DNA of 64,000 nucleotides from the NCBI RefSeq assembly GCF_900101895.1, contig NZ_FMVF01000007.1, forward strand, positions 143,836 through 207,835, given 5' to 3'. Below are positions 8,422 through 17,008 of this stretch, in pieces. The stretch is from Flavobacterium caeni. GTDB lineage: Bacteria; Bacteroidota; Bacteroidia; Flavobacteriales; Flavobacteriaceae. The number at the start of each line of letters is the position of its first letter. The stretch's first letter is position 1. Below the pieces are notes generated by a model. The model searched no databases. It saw only the letters and a program-made list of their open reading frames with translations, and was not told where the DNA came from. A program made the translations under genes and the position numbers.

Positions 8422-9019
8422 CGTGCTTTTTGCGTTGGTCGCCGCGTGCGGATCGAGTCCGGTCAAGGGATTGGCCGAAACGACTGTCGAAACGCCCGTG
8501 TTCCGGTCGACGTATTTTGACGACCCCGCCGCCGACTATGTCTACAAGGCCAACGTTACCGTATACGGGCACGAACTCAGCGGGATTTTTGTCGCCAAGA
8601 AAAAAGACGATGGACACCGTGTGGTGCTCACGACCGAGTTCGGCAACAAGCTCATCGATATTGATTTAAAGGAAACCGATTACACGGTCAACGCCATTGT
8701 TGACGAACTCGACCGCAAAATACTACTCGAGACGCTGGTGGCCGATTTCAGGTTGATGTTGCGAAAAGAACACCACATCGCGGCGCAATTCGATGCACCG
8801 CAAGCCAAAATCCTGAAGGCGACCGATGGTAAAAAAGTCAACTACCTATACCTTTCCACCATCGACGGCAAGCTCTTACAAATCAAACATGCGGGCAAAA
8901 GAAAAGAAACGATAACGTTCAGGTTTCACGCAGAAAACCCTACTTTTGCCGAGGATATTTTTATCGAACACCACGACATCAAGCTCAAAATGGTGTTCAA
9001 ACAGTTAAAAAACCAATAG
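8402..9019 (+). CDS. Conserved lipoprotein of the pigment cluster
   Basis: A 205-aa protein. The ATG at 8402 gives a clean lipoprotein signal MRFLSISVLFALVAAC with the lipidated Cys at 16; an in-frame ATG 15 bp upstream would only lengthen the leader. The mature part is mostly beta-strand (YKANVTVYGHELSGIFVAKK, HRVVLTTEFGNKLIDIDL), as in small LolB/DUF3261-like lipid-binding folds, but I cannot assign a family with certainty. It follows LolA with a 20-bp overlap and precedes an outer-membrane barrel by 2 bp. A LolB-like acceptor at the outer membrane is a reasonable inference. Confidence 0.75.
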   Translation: MRFLSISVLFALVAACGSSPVKGLAETTVETPVFRSTYFDDPAADYVYKANVTVYGHELSGIFVAKKKDDGHRVVLTTEFGNKLIDIDLKETDYTVNAIVDELDRKILLETLVADFRLMLRKEHHIAAQFDAPQAKILKATDGKKVNYLYLSTIDGKLLQIKHAGKRKETITFRFHAENPTFAEDIFIEHHDIKLKMVFKQLKNQ

Positions 9020-9021
9020 CT

Positions 9022-9735
9022 ATGAAAAAGATGGTCACCGCAGCGTTGCTGCTTTTTGGGTTCGCGGCTTTACAGGCGCAGGTTACGTTTCGTCCGGGCA
9101 TCAGGGCCGGGGTTAATTTTTCGCATTTTACGCAGGGCGATCTCGATATGCAAAACGGTGCTTATACCGATTCAAATACGGGACTGTTGGTGCGTGTCCC
9201 GAACGATGAGTTCAATTCGAAAACCGATTTTTACGTAGGCCTTTACGGCGCCTTGCGCTTGACCCGTTTTTATACCTTGCAACCCGAGGTGAATTATTCA
9301 AGACAGGGGACAAAATTCGATTCTTATCGATACGATTCGGGCATAGGAGCCACGAGAAAGATATCGGGCCAAATCGATTTGTCGTATGTTTCGGTTGGCA
9401 TCGTCAATAAGTTTACGTTCAGCAATACCTTTAATATTCATGTCGGACCAACCATAGATGTCATTATGGAAAGAAGTGGCGATCTTGATGTGCCGTTCAA
9501 CACCACGAACGACTATTACTACGATGCGGTTTTTTACGATACCAATTCAGATGTCGACTTGTCGTTTGTGCTCGGTTTGGGAATCAATTTTACCAAGAAT
9601 TTCGGTTTTGAAGCACGTGTCAAAAAAGGCATCATCCCGGTGATGGATTGGGGTGATGACCATACCAACGTGGTTTTCTCTGCGGGATTGGTTTATACTT
9701 TTGATGTGAGTGGCGCCACTGGTTCAACAAATTAA
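9022..9735 (+). CDS. Outer-membrane beta-barrel protein (porin family/OmpA-like barrel)
   Basis: A 237-aa protein with a signal peptide (MKKMVTAALLLFGFAALQAQ) and alternating amphipathic strands ending in an aromatic, as in PorT/OMP_b-brl_2 barrels: FRPGIRAGVNFSHF, FYTLQPEVNYSRQGTKF, FGFEARVKKGI, VVFSAGLVYTFDV. No catalytic motif is seen. It sits between the lipoprotein and the dehydratase in the same run, so it may help place the pigment in the outer membrane or may be a structural companion. Confidence 0.78.
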   Translation: MKKMVTAALLLFGFAALQAQVTFRPGIRAGVNFSHFTQGDLDMQNGAYTDSNTGLLVRVPNDEFNSKTDFYVGLYGALRLTRFYTLQPEVNYSRQGTKFDSYRYDSGIGATRKISGQIDLSYVSVGIVNKFTFSNTFNIHVGPTIDVIMERSGDLDVPFNTTNDYYYDAVFYDTNSDVDLSFVLGLGINFTKNFGFEARVKKGIIPVMDWGDDHTNVVFSAGLVYTFDVSGATGSTN

Positions 9736-9739
9736 AGAT

Positions 9740-10111
9740 ATGCTGTTAAAAGATTTTTACACCGTCAAATCGCTCGAACAAAAAGAGGGCAGCAAACACG
9801 AAGCCGTTGTTTTGGTCAATGAAAAGCATGAGGTTTTCAAGGGGCATTTCCCGGGCAACCCAATCATGCCGGGTGTTTGCATGATGCAGATCATCAAAGA
9901 GCTGACCGAAAAAATCGCCAACCAAACGTTGGTGATGCAAAGTTTGACCAACGTCAAATTCATGGCCTTGATCAACCCCGAAGTGACGCCCGAACTCAAA
10001 CTCGAACTCGACATCGTTCCCACCGAAGACGGCTTGGTGAAGGTCAAGAACACGACAACTTTTAACGATACCGTTGCGCTCAAACTCAGCAGTACGTATA
10101 AGAAAATCTAG
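9740..10111 (+). CDS. 3-hydroxyacyl-ACP dehydratase, FabZ-like hotdog protein
   Basis: A ~123-aa hotdog protein with the FabZ active-site helix FKGHFPGNPIMPGVCMMQII, where the His of GHFPG is catalytic. It should dehydrate 3-hydroxyacyl-ACP to enoyl-ACP, the step that creates the polyene double bonds when no enoyl reductase follows. ATG at 9740 is chosen because it lies 4 bp after the upstream stop; a GTG at 9710 would add ten residues and overlap the barrel gene by 26 bp. Dehydratases of this short type are typical partners of aryl-polyene ketosynthases. Confidence 0.87.
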   Translation: MLLKDFYTVKSLEQKEGSKHEAVVLVNEKHEVFKGHFPGNPIMPGVCMMQIIKELTEKIANQTLVMQSLTNVKFMALINPEVTPELKLELDIVPTEDGLVKVKNTTTFNDTVALKLSSTYKKI

Positions 10112-10171
10112 GATTTAAATAAGGATTTTTCGCACGGCACGCCTTAACTTGCCTCGACTAAAACACACGCC

Positions 10172-10654
10172 ATGAAAATAGTTGTATCTGTCCTGTTTCT
10201 TTTGTTCTTGCGTAGCGCCGACCTGTCCGAAGTGCGAAAATTGTACACCGACGCGGCCAAATCCGAGGCCAACGCCAACGCGTTCGCCAACAAACTCGCC
10301 GATGTTCCCGACGGTGATGCCAACAAAGTACTTGTGGCCTACAAAGGTTGTTCACTCACGCTCAAGAGCAAATTTTCGGGCGTATTGGCCGACAAAATCA
10401 GCTTCATGAAACAAGGGGCCAAACTCATCGATGCCGCCGCGGCCGCCGAACCAGAGAACATCGAAATCCGTATGATCCGACTGAGCGTGCAGGAAAGCGT
10501 ACCGCGCATCGTCAATTACCGCGAACACAAAAAGAAAGACAAGGCGCTCATCCTCAAGAACTACGAGGAAGCGGGCGACTTGAAGGAATACATCCGCAAG
10601 TTTATCCAACAATCCAAGAGCTTTACCGCCGCCGAGAAAAAAGCGCTCAACTAG
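10172..10654 (+). CDS. Hypothetical secreted protein of the pigment cluster
   Basis: A 160-aa protein with a hydrophobic N-terminal signal (MKIVVSVLFLLFLRS) and a helical, lysine-rich mature part. It contains LYTDAAKSEANANAFANKL, AYKGCSLTLKSKF and a C-terminal KKALILKNYEEAGDLKEYIRKF, a pattern reminiscent of short helical-repeat proteins. I do not recognise a catalytic domain. It lies 60 bp after the dehydratase and 3 bp before the glycosyltransferase, so it should be cotranscribed. Its constant neighbourhood suggests a role in the pathway or its export, but no function can be assigned. Confidence 0.68.
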   Translation: MKIVVSVLFLLFLRSADLSEVRKLYTDAAKSEANANAFANKLADVPDGDANKVLVAYKGCSLTLKSKFSGVLADKISFMKQGAKLIDAAAAAEPENIEIRMIRLSVQESVPRIVNYREHKKKDKALILKNYEEAGDLKEYIRKFIQQSKSFTAAEKKALN

Positions 10655-10657
10655 TGC

Positions 10658-11821
10658 ATGCAACCACCTGTGTCTGAAACCGCGCCCCGTTACTGTGTGA
10701 TTGTACCCACGTACAACAACCACAAAACGTTGCGTCGCGTACTCGATTCGGTGTTGCAACAAACCGGCGATATCATTGTCGTGAACGACGGTTCGACCGA
10801 TTCGACTCCCGAAATTCTCGCCAATTATCCACAAATTACGCAAATCCATTTTCCACAAAACCAGGGAAAAGGCAAGGCCTTGCGCGAGGGTTTCAAAAAG
10901 GCGCTCGAACTGGGTTACGATTATGCGCTGACGATTGATTCAGACGGGCAGCATTTTGCCTCCGACATCCCAGCTTTTCTCGCATCGATCCAAACCGACG
11001 GGCCCGCGCTGATCATCGGAAGCCGCAACATGGCACACGAAAGCGTACCGGGCAAGAGCAGCTTTGGCAACAAATTTTCGAACTTTTGGTTTTGGTTCGA
11101 AACGGGCATAAGGCTTACCGATACGCAATCGGGTTTCAGGCTTTATCCGCTTCGGTTGATGCCCCAAAAATATATGACCAACAAGTTCGAGTTCGAGATT
11201 GAAGTCATCGTGCGTTCGGCCTGGAAAGGCGTGCCGGTGCGCAACATCCCGATCGAAGTGTTGTATGATCCGAGCGAACGTGTGTCGCATTTCAGGCCGT
11301 TCAAGGATTTTACGCGCATCAGCATCCTCAACACCGTTTTGGTCACCATCGCGTTGCTGTACATCAAGCCACGTGATCTGTTGCGCAACATCCAAAAAAA
11401 AGGATTCAAAAGATTTTTTCTAGAGAACATCCTGGAAAGCAACGATTCGCCGCGTACCAAGGCATTGTCGATTGCGTTGGGCGTGTTCATAGGCATCAGT
11501 CCGTTGTGGGGATTGCATACGGTTTTGGTATTGTTCCTGGCCGTGTTGTTCAGGCTCAACAAATCGATCGCATGGGGTTTTTCGAATGTGAGCATACCGC
11601 CCATGATCCCGCTGTTGGTCTACGGTTCGCTCAAGATCGGCGGCCTTTTTACCGGGCAGCAAACCGTCATGCCCGATGCGTTTACTTGGGCCGCGCTACA
11701 GGAAAATCTGCTGCAATACCTGATCGGGAGTTTTGTTTTGGCGACAATCGCGGCCGTAATTTTTGGGACGGCGGGTTATTTGTTGCTGACATTTTTTAGT
11801 ACATTTAGGCATAAAAAATAA
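10658..11821 (+). CDS. Family 2 glycosyltransferase fused to DUF2062
   Basis: A 387-aa two-part protein. Residues about 10-225 are a GT-A/family 2 glycosyltransferase with CVIVPTYNNHKTL, VVNDGSTDST, the metal-binding DSDGQ motif (about 94-98) and a polyprenyl-phosphate-mannose-synthase-like layout. Residues about 250-385 are a DUF2062 membrane domain with two or three helices (ALGVFIGISPLWGLHTVLVLF, IPPMIPLLVYGSLKIGG). It probably transfers a sugar to a lipid or polyene carrier at the inner membrane. It starts 3 bp after the hypothetical gene and ends 1 bp before the MMPL fusion. Confidence 0.88.
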   Translation: MQPPVSETAPRYCVIVPTYNNHKTLRRVLDSVLQQTGDIIVVNDGSTDSTPEILANYPQITQIHFPQNQGKGKALREGFKKALELGYDYALTIDSDGQHFASDIPAFLASIQTDGPALIIGSRNMAHESVPGKSSFGNKFSNFWFWFETGIRLTDTQSGFRLYPLRLMPQKYMTNKFEFEIEVIVRSAWKGVPVRNIPIEVLYDPSERVSHFRPFKDFTRISILNTVLVTIALLYIKPRDLLRNIQKKGFKRFFLENILESNDSPRTKALSIALGVFIGISPLWGLHTVLVLFLAVLFRLNKSIAWGFSNVSIPPMIPLLVYGSLKIGGLFTGQQTVMPDAFTWAALQENLLQYLIGSFVLATIAAVIFGTAGYLLLTFFSTFRHKK

Positions 11822-11822
11822 A

Positions 11823-14800
11823 ATGCACCGACTCTTTTATGCCATCCATTCCTTTGTAGACAGGAACAAAGTCTTGTCTGTTGGAATATTTGCTGCGTTG
11901 TTGTTGGTGCTCGGGTTGCTCGCGAGCCGTATCCGCTTTAGCGAAGACATCACCAAACTCATCCCTACCAGCCAAAATGCCGACGTGGCCACCAAGGTTT
12001 TCCGTCAGGTTAATTTTGCCGACAAGATCACCGTTACGATCCACGCCACGGGCGACGCGACCGTCGACGATTTGACCGCCTATGCCGAGGCGTTTGTCGA
12101 CAGCACACAGGTGCAATGTGCGCCGTACATCAACGGCATCCAAGGACGTGTAGACGAAGACAACATCGCCCAAACGATGGACTTCGTGCAAGCCAATCTC
12201 CCGCTGTTTTTGGATGAGGAAGACTACAAAACCATAAACGCGAAATTGTCGCGCGACAGCGTGGCGGCAGCCGTCCAGGGGAATTATAAATCGCTGATGT
12301 CGCCTTCGGGCATCGTGACACGCGATTTTATTTTGCATGATCCGCTGGGTCTTTCGCTGATTGGTCTCAAGAAATTGCAACAGCTCAACATTGGCGACGA
12401 GTTTGCACTCGAGAACGGTTATGTCGTGACCAACGACAAGAAGAAGTTGTTGTTGTTCTTGTCGCCCAAGTTTGCGTCTTCGGAAACCGAGCAGAATACG
12501 CTGTTTGCAGAAAAGCTTTACGCCATACGCGACCATCTCAACGCACAATTCAAAGGCAAAGCGCAGGCGAACTATTTTGGATCGGCGCTGATTGCCGTGG
12601 CCAACGCCAAACAAATCAAGAGCGACATCATTTGGTCGACCTCGATCGCGATGACCGCGCTCATGCTGATCCTGATTTTGTTTTACCGCAGGATTTTTAT
12701 CCCGCTGATCATCTTTTTGCCGACGTTGTTCGGAGCGCTGTTCTCGGTGGCGTTGTTGTATGTGCTCAAGGGTACCATTTCGGCCATTTCGTTGGGCATC
12801 GGATCGATTTTGATTGGGATTACGATCGATTATTCGCTGCACATCCTGACGCATTACAAACACAATTCCGACGTCAAGACGCTGTACAAGGACATCACCA
12901 TGCCGCTCATCATGAGCTCGTCGACCACGGCCATCGCGTTTTTATGTTTGCTGTTCGTACATTCGGATGCCTTGCAGGATTTGGGGATTTTCGCGGCTTC
13001 GATTACGCTGTCGTCTGCGGTGTTTTCGTTGGTGTTCGTGCCGCATTTGTACCGTCCCAAGCAAGATAATTTTGGCCACCAACGCAATTGGATCGACCGT
13101 TTCGCAGGTTTTTCGTTCCACAAGAACAAGTGGCTGATCGGCGGCTGTCTGGCGGTCATCGTCGCTTGCTTTTTTACGTACGACAAGGTCTCGTTCAACA
13201 ACGATTTGTCGCAACTCAATTTTGTACCGCCCGACATCAAGGCTGCCGAAAAGGAGCTCGAGCAAAACACAAACCTGACCTCCAAATCGATTTATCTTGC
13301 CGCTTACGGGAACAGTCTGGATTCGGTACTCGACATAAACCGCCGTTTGTTTGCCGAACTCAAAGGCCAAAAAGAAACGGGAAAGCTGCTCAATTTCAGC
13401 TCGATCGGCGGAATCGTCTCATCGCAAGCCGAACAGCAACAAAAAATCGACCGTTGGCAACAATTCTGGGATGCGCAAAAGAAACAAAGCGTCACCAATG
13501 CGCTGGTGGCAGAAGGCGCGCAATTGGGATTCAAACCCAACACCTACCAACGTTTTTTTGACCGTCTCGACACGCCGTTCCAACCCATTCCGACAACCGC
13601 ATTTAAGGAATTGCCGGCCATGCAACTGCAGGAGTTCCTCGCGCAAAAAAACGGTTTTTACACCATCTCGACGTTGGTCAAGGTATCGGACGCCCAACGC
13701 AACGCCCTGGTGCAACGCATCGCGCACAAGCCCAATGTGCTGGCCATCGACCGTCAGCAAATGAACGAAACGTTTTTGGGCAACCTCAAGGTCGATTTCA
13801 ACCGACTGGTCAATTATTCTTTTTTGGCGGTGGTGTTGGTGCTTTTCTTTTTTTTCAGGCGCATCGAATTGGTGCTCGTCGCCACCGTGCCCATTGTGGT
13901 GACGGCCATCGTGACGGCAGGTATCATGGGTATGTTCGACATCCAGTTCAACATTTTTAGCATGATCGTATGTACGCTGGTGTTTGGGCATGGCGTCGAT
14001 TTTAGCATTTTTATGACCAGCGCGTTACAAAAACAACACACCAACGGGCAAAACGAGCTGGCCATTTACCGCACGTCGATCATCCTTGCGGTCATCACGA
14101 CTATTTTGGGCATCGGCGCGTTGGTTTTTGCAAAACATCCGGCGTTGAAGTCGATATCGGCCATTTCGCTCGTGGGCGTTTTGGCGGCGCTTGTGGTGAC
14201 TTTTATCTTTTATCCGTTGTTGTTCAGGGCCGTGATTTCGGGCCGCACCGAAAAAGGCAATCCGCCGTTCGGGATTTTGACTTTTGCGCACAGTATGGTG
14301 TCGTTTACCTATTATGGGCTGGGCGGCGCCTTGACATCGGTCTTGAGTTTGCTGGTCAGGATTGTTCCTGCAAACCCAAAGAAAAAGCTGCTGGCTTTCA
14401 AGTGGATCATGGCCAAATTCATCGCGTCGGTGCTGTATACGAATCTTTTTGTCAAGAAAAAGGTCAACAACCCGCGCGGCGAGACGTTTGAGAAACCCGC
14501 AGTGATCATCGCCAACCACACGTCGTTTCTCGATACACTGGCCTTGGGCATGGTTACGCACCGCATGATTTATCTGGTGAACGACTGGGTGTACAACTCG
14601 CCCGTGTTTGGTCCGGCGGTTCGTGCGGCCGGTTTTTATCCCGTATCGGCCGGCATCGAAGAAGGCGTCGAGCATTTGCGCAAAAAAGTCGAGCAAGGGT
14701 TTTCGCTGGTGGTGTTCCCCGAAGGGACGCGGTCGATGAGCAACCACATCCACCGTTTTCACAAAGGCGCTTTCTTTTTGGCCGAACAATTCCAACTCGA

Positions 14801-15494
14801 TATTTTGCCGATTACCATCCATGGGAATTCAGAGACGTTGCCCAAGGGCGATTTCATCATTTACGACGGATCGATTACCGTAGACGTGCTCGAACGCATT
14901 GGCATCGACGACGCGCGTTTTGGCGGTGATTATGTCGAACGGACCAAGAAAATCAACACTTTTTTCCGAAGCGAGTTCAAACAAATCAGACGCCGTATCG
15001 AAGGGCCGGACTACTTCAAAAAAATGCTGCTCTACAGTTTCGACTACAAGGAATGGCCTGTGGTATCGGCTGTCAAGAAAGACGTCAAGGCCAATCTCGA
15101 CAGCTATTTCGAACTCAACCGATGGCTGGGCGAAAAAGACAAGATCCTGCACATGGCCGACGACTTCGGTCAGTTGGATGTGTATTTGACGTTGCAGGAA
15201 CCCACGCGCAAAGTAACGTCGTTCATCGGCGACGGGGAAAAGCGCGCTGTGGCCAAAACCAATTACATTGCGGGGAAAAGACATTTGCGTTATGTCGATT
15301 CGCTTTCCGAAACCATCGGGCAAACTTTTGACGTGTTGCTCATTTCGACGCCGCGCGACTTTGACCTGGTCGCCGATTTGCCGAACAAAGTTGTCGTATG
15401 GCAATCGCCCGAGATAGTATCGCAGCTTGTAATCATGGGCTACGAAAGCGTTTACGAGCACCCGTCGTTCACCGTTTTAACCCGAAAATCATGA
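11823..15494 (+). CDS. MMPL/RND transporter fused to PlsC acyltransferase and a methyltransferase-like domain
   Basis: A 1223-aa trifunctional fusion. Residues about 1-820 are an MMPL-type RND transporter: one helix near 15-35, a periplasmic domain, a helix bundle from about 265, a second periplasmic domain, and a second bundle from about 660. Residues about 860-1060 are a lysophospholipid acyltransferase (PlsC) with NHTSFLD near 898-904 and FPEGTRS near 965-971. Residues about 1090-1223 have the order of a class I SAM methyltransferase (ILHMADDFGQLD, then FDVLLIS), but the glycine-rich motif is degraded. The architecture is known from Bacteroidota pigment clusters. It probably acylates the product and moves it across the inner membrane. 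The stop overlaps the next start as ATGA. Confidence 0.92.
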   Translation: MHRLFYAIHSFVDRNKVLSVGIFAALLLVLGLLASRIRFSEDITKLIPTSQNADVATKVFRQVNFADKITVTIHATGDATVDDLTAYAEAFVDSTQVQCAPYINGIQGRVDEDNIAQTMDFVQANLPLFLDEEDYKTINAKLSRDSVAAAVQGNYKSLMSPSGIVTRDFILHDPLGLSLIGLKKLQQLNIGDEFALENGYVVTNDKKKLLLFLSPKFASSETEQNTLFAEKLYAIRDHLNAQFKGKAQANYFGSALIAVANAKQIKSDIIWSTSIAMTALMLILILFYRRIFIPLIIFLPTLFGALFSVALLYVLKGTISAISLGIGSILIGITIDYSLHILTHYKHNSDVKTLYKDITMPLIMSSSTTAIAFLCLLFVHSDALQDLGIFAASITLSSAVFSLVFVPHLYRPKQDNFGHQRNWIDRFAGFSFHKNKWLIGGCLAVIVACFFTYDKVSFNNDLSQLNFVPPDIKAAEKELEQNTNLTSKSIYLAAYGNSLDSVLDINRRLFAELKGQKETGKLLNFSSIGGIVSSQAEQQQKIDRWQQFWDAQKKQSVTNALVAEGAQLGFKPNTYQRFFDRLDTPFQPIPTTAFKELPAMQLQEFLAQKNGFYTISTLVKVSDAQRNALVQRIAHKPNVLAIDRQQMNETFLGNLKVDFNRLVNYSFLAVVLVLFFFFRRIELVLVATVPIVVTAIVTAGIMGMFDIQFNIFSMIVCTLVFGHGVDFSIFMTSALQKQHTNGQNELAIYRTSIILAVITTILGIGALVFAKHPALKSISAISLVGVLAALVVTFIFYPLLFRAVISGRTEKGNPPFGILTFAHSMVSFTYYGLGGALTSVLSLLVRIVPANPKKKLLAFKWIMAKFIASVLYTNLFVKKKVNNPRGETFEKPAVIIANHTSFLDTLALGMVTHRMIYLVNDWVYNSPVFGPAVRAAGFYPVSAGIEEGVEHLRKKVEQGFSLVVFPEGTRSMSNHIHRFHKGAFFLAEQFQLDILPITIHGNSETLPKGDFIIYDGSITVDVLERIGIDDARFGGDYVERTKKINTFFRSEFKQIRRRIEGPDYFKKMLLYSFDYKEWPVVSAVKKDVKANLDSYFELNRWLGEKDKILHMADDFGQLDVYLTLQEPTRKVTSFIGDGEKRAVAKTNYIAGKRHLRYVDSLSETIGQTFDVLLISTPRDFDLVADLPNKVVVWQSPEIVSQLVIMGYESVYEHPSFTVLTRKS

Positions 15495-17008
15495 AGGCGC
15501 ATTACGACGTGGTGGTCATTGGCAGCGGTCTCGGCGGATTGGTCTCGGCATTGATCCTGGCCAAGGAGGGCCGACGTGTTTGTGTGCTCGAAAAGAACAA
15601 CCAGTACGGCGGGAATTTGCAAACGTTTGTGCGCGATAAGACGATTTTCGACACGGGCATCCATTATATCGGCGGGTTGGAGGAAGGACAGAATTTGTAC
15701 CGTTATTTCAAATACCTCGGCATCATTAACGGGTTGCATCTCAAGAAAATGGACGAGGACGCATTCGATGTCATTTCGTTCGAAGACGAGCAGGAGGCGT
15801 TTCCGCATGCGCAAGGCTATCGGAATTTTGCCGAACAATTGTCGAAATATTTCCCCGAAGAACATTCGTCCATCGAAAATTACCTGCAAAAACTGACCGA
15901 AACCTGCGATGCGTTTCCGCTCTACAACTTGCAGGCCGAAGGACAATACGACACCAAGATCCTAGCACAAAACGCCAAGCAAACCATCGAATCGATCGTG
16001 CCCGATAAGAAACTCGCGGCGGTGTTGGCCGGTTCGAATTTCCTGTATGCGGGCATGCCCGAAAAGTCGCCGTTTTATGTGCACGCGCTTTCGGTGAATT
16101 CGTACATCCAAAGCGCTTGGCGGTGTATCAATGGCGGGAGCCAGATCACCAAGCAGTTCATCAAGCAGTTGCGCGAGCATGGTGCCGAGGTTTACAAATA
16201 CCATGAAGTCGTGGGGCTTGAAGTGATCGAAAACCGAATCCGATCGGCGCAAATCAAGGACGGATCTACCGTGACGGCCGATTTGTTTTTGTCGAACATC
16301 GAACTCAAAACGCTGCTCGACTTGGTTGGGAAGGAACATTTTAGAAAGCCGTTTTACGAACGTGTGAAAAATCTCGACGATGTGATTTCGGCGTTCAGTT
16401 TGTACCTCGTCTTCAAACCCGATAGTTTCCCGTACATCAACCGCAACGACTACCATTTCAAAAATGTGGATGCGGTTTGGACAGCGCAAGACTACGACGA
16501 GCACAACTGGCCCAAACATTATATGGTGTCTATGAATGCGACGCACAAATCGGAGACCTTTGCCGATGGCATGACGATTTTGACCTATATGAAATATGCC
16601 GATGTCGCGCATTGGGCCGGTACCTTTAACACCACGGCCGAAAAAGGCGACCGGGGCGAAACGTACGAGCAATTCAAAAACCGCAAGGCCGAAATCCTGT
16701 TGGCCGAAGTCGAGAAAAAATTTCCGAACATCCGCAGCTGCATCCAGTCGATGCATACCTCTACGCCGCTGTCGTACCGCGACTACATCGGGTCGCACCA
16801 CGGCAGCATGTACGGCTATGTACGCGATGCGAACGATCCGATGCGCACTTTTGTACCCAGTAAAACCAAACTCGACAATTTGTATCTGGTAGGGCAAAGC
16901 GTAAGCATTCATGGGGTTTTGGGCGTTACGATCGGTGCCGTAGCGACTTGCTGCGAAATCCTCGGCAAAGCATATTTGGTCAACAAAATCAATCAAGCGG
17001 CGCCATGA
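15491..17008 (+). CDS. FAD-dependent oxidoreductase, phytoene desaturase-like
   Basis: A 505-aa flavoprotein with an N-terminal Rossmann dinucleotide fold, VVVIGSGLGGLVSALILAKEG (about 7-27), then VLEKNNQYGGN. The C-terminus contains YLVGQSVSIHGVLGVTIGAV, the second FAD-binding motif of CrtI/amine-oxidase relatives. It may desaturate, isomerise or otherwise oxidise the polyene or its aryl head. The ATG at 15491 overlaps the MMPL fusion stop by 4 bp; earlier in-frame codons lie inside that gene. The 3' end overlaps the acyltransferase-like lipoprotein by 4 bp. Confidence 0.9.
   Translation: MKAHYDVVVIGSGLGGLVSALILAKEGRRVCVLEKNNQYGGNLQTFVRDKTIFDTGIHYIGGLEEGQNLYRYFKYLGIINGLHLKKMDEDAFDVISFEDEQEAFPHAQGYRNFAEQLSKYFPEEHSSIENYLQKLTETCDAFPLYNLQAEGQYDTKILAQNAKQTIESIVPDKKLAAVLAGSNFLYAGMPEKSPFYVHALSVNSYIQSAWRCINGGSQITKQFIKQLREHGAEVYKYHEVVGLEVIENRIRSAQIKDGSTVTADLFLSNIELKTLLDLVGKEHFRKPFYERVKNLDDVISAFSLYLVFKPDSFPYINRNDYHFKNVDAVWTAQDYDEHNWPKHYMVSMNATHKSETFADGMTILTYMKYADVAHWAGTFNTTAEKGDRGETYEQFKNRKAEILLAEVEKKFPNIRSCIQSMHTSTPLSYRDYIGSHHGSMYGYVRDANDPMRTFVPSKTKLDNLYLVGQSVSIHGVLGVTIGAVATCCEILGKAYLVNKINQAAP

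Noticed and set aside
7633..8466. A 277-aa minus-strand frame opposite LolA
   Set aside because: No family features; overlaps three coupled plus-strand genes with clear signals.
9710..9740. GTG at 9710 as dehydratase start
   Set aside because: It overlaps the barrel gene by 26 bp and adds residues before the usual hotdog start; kept only as an alternative.
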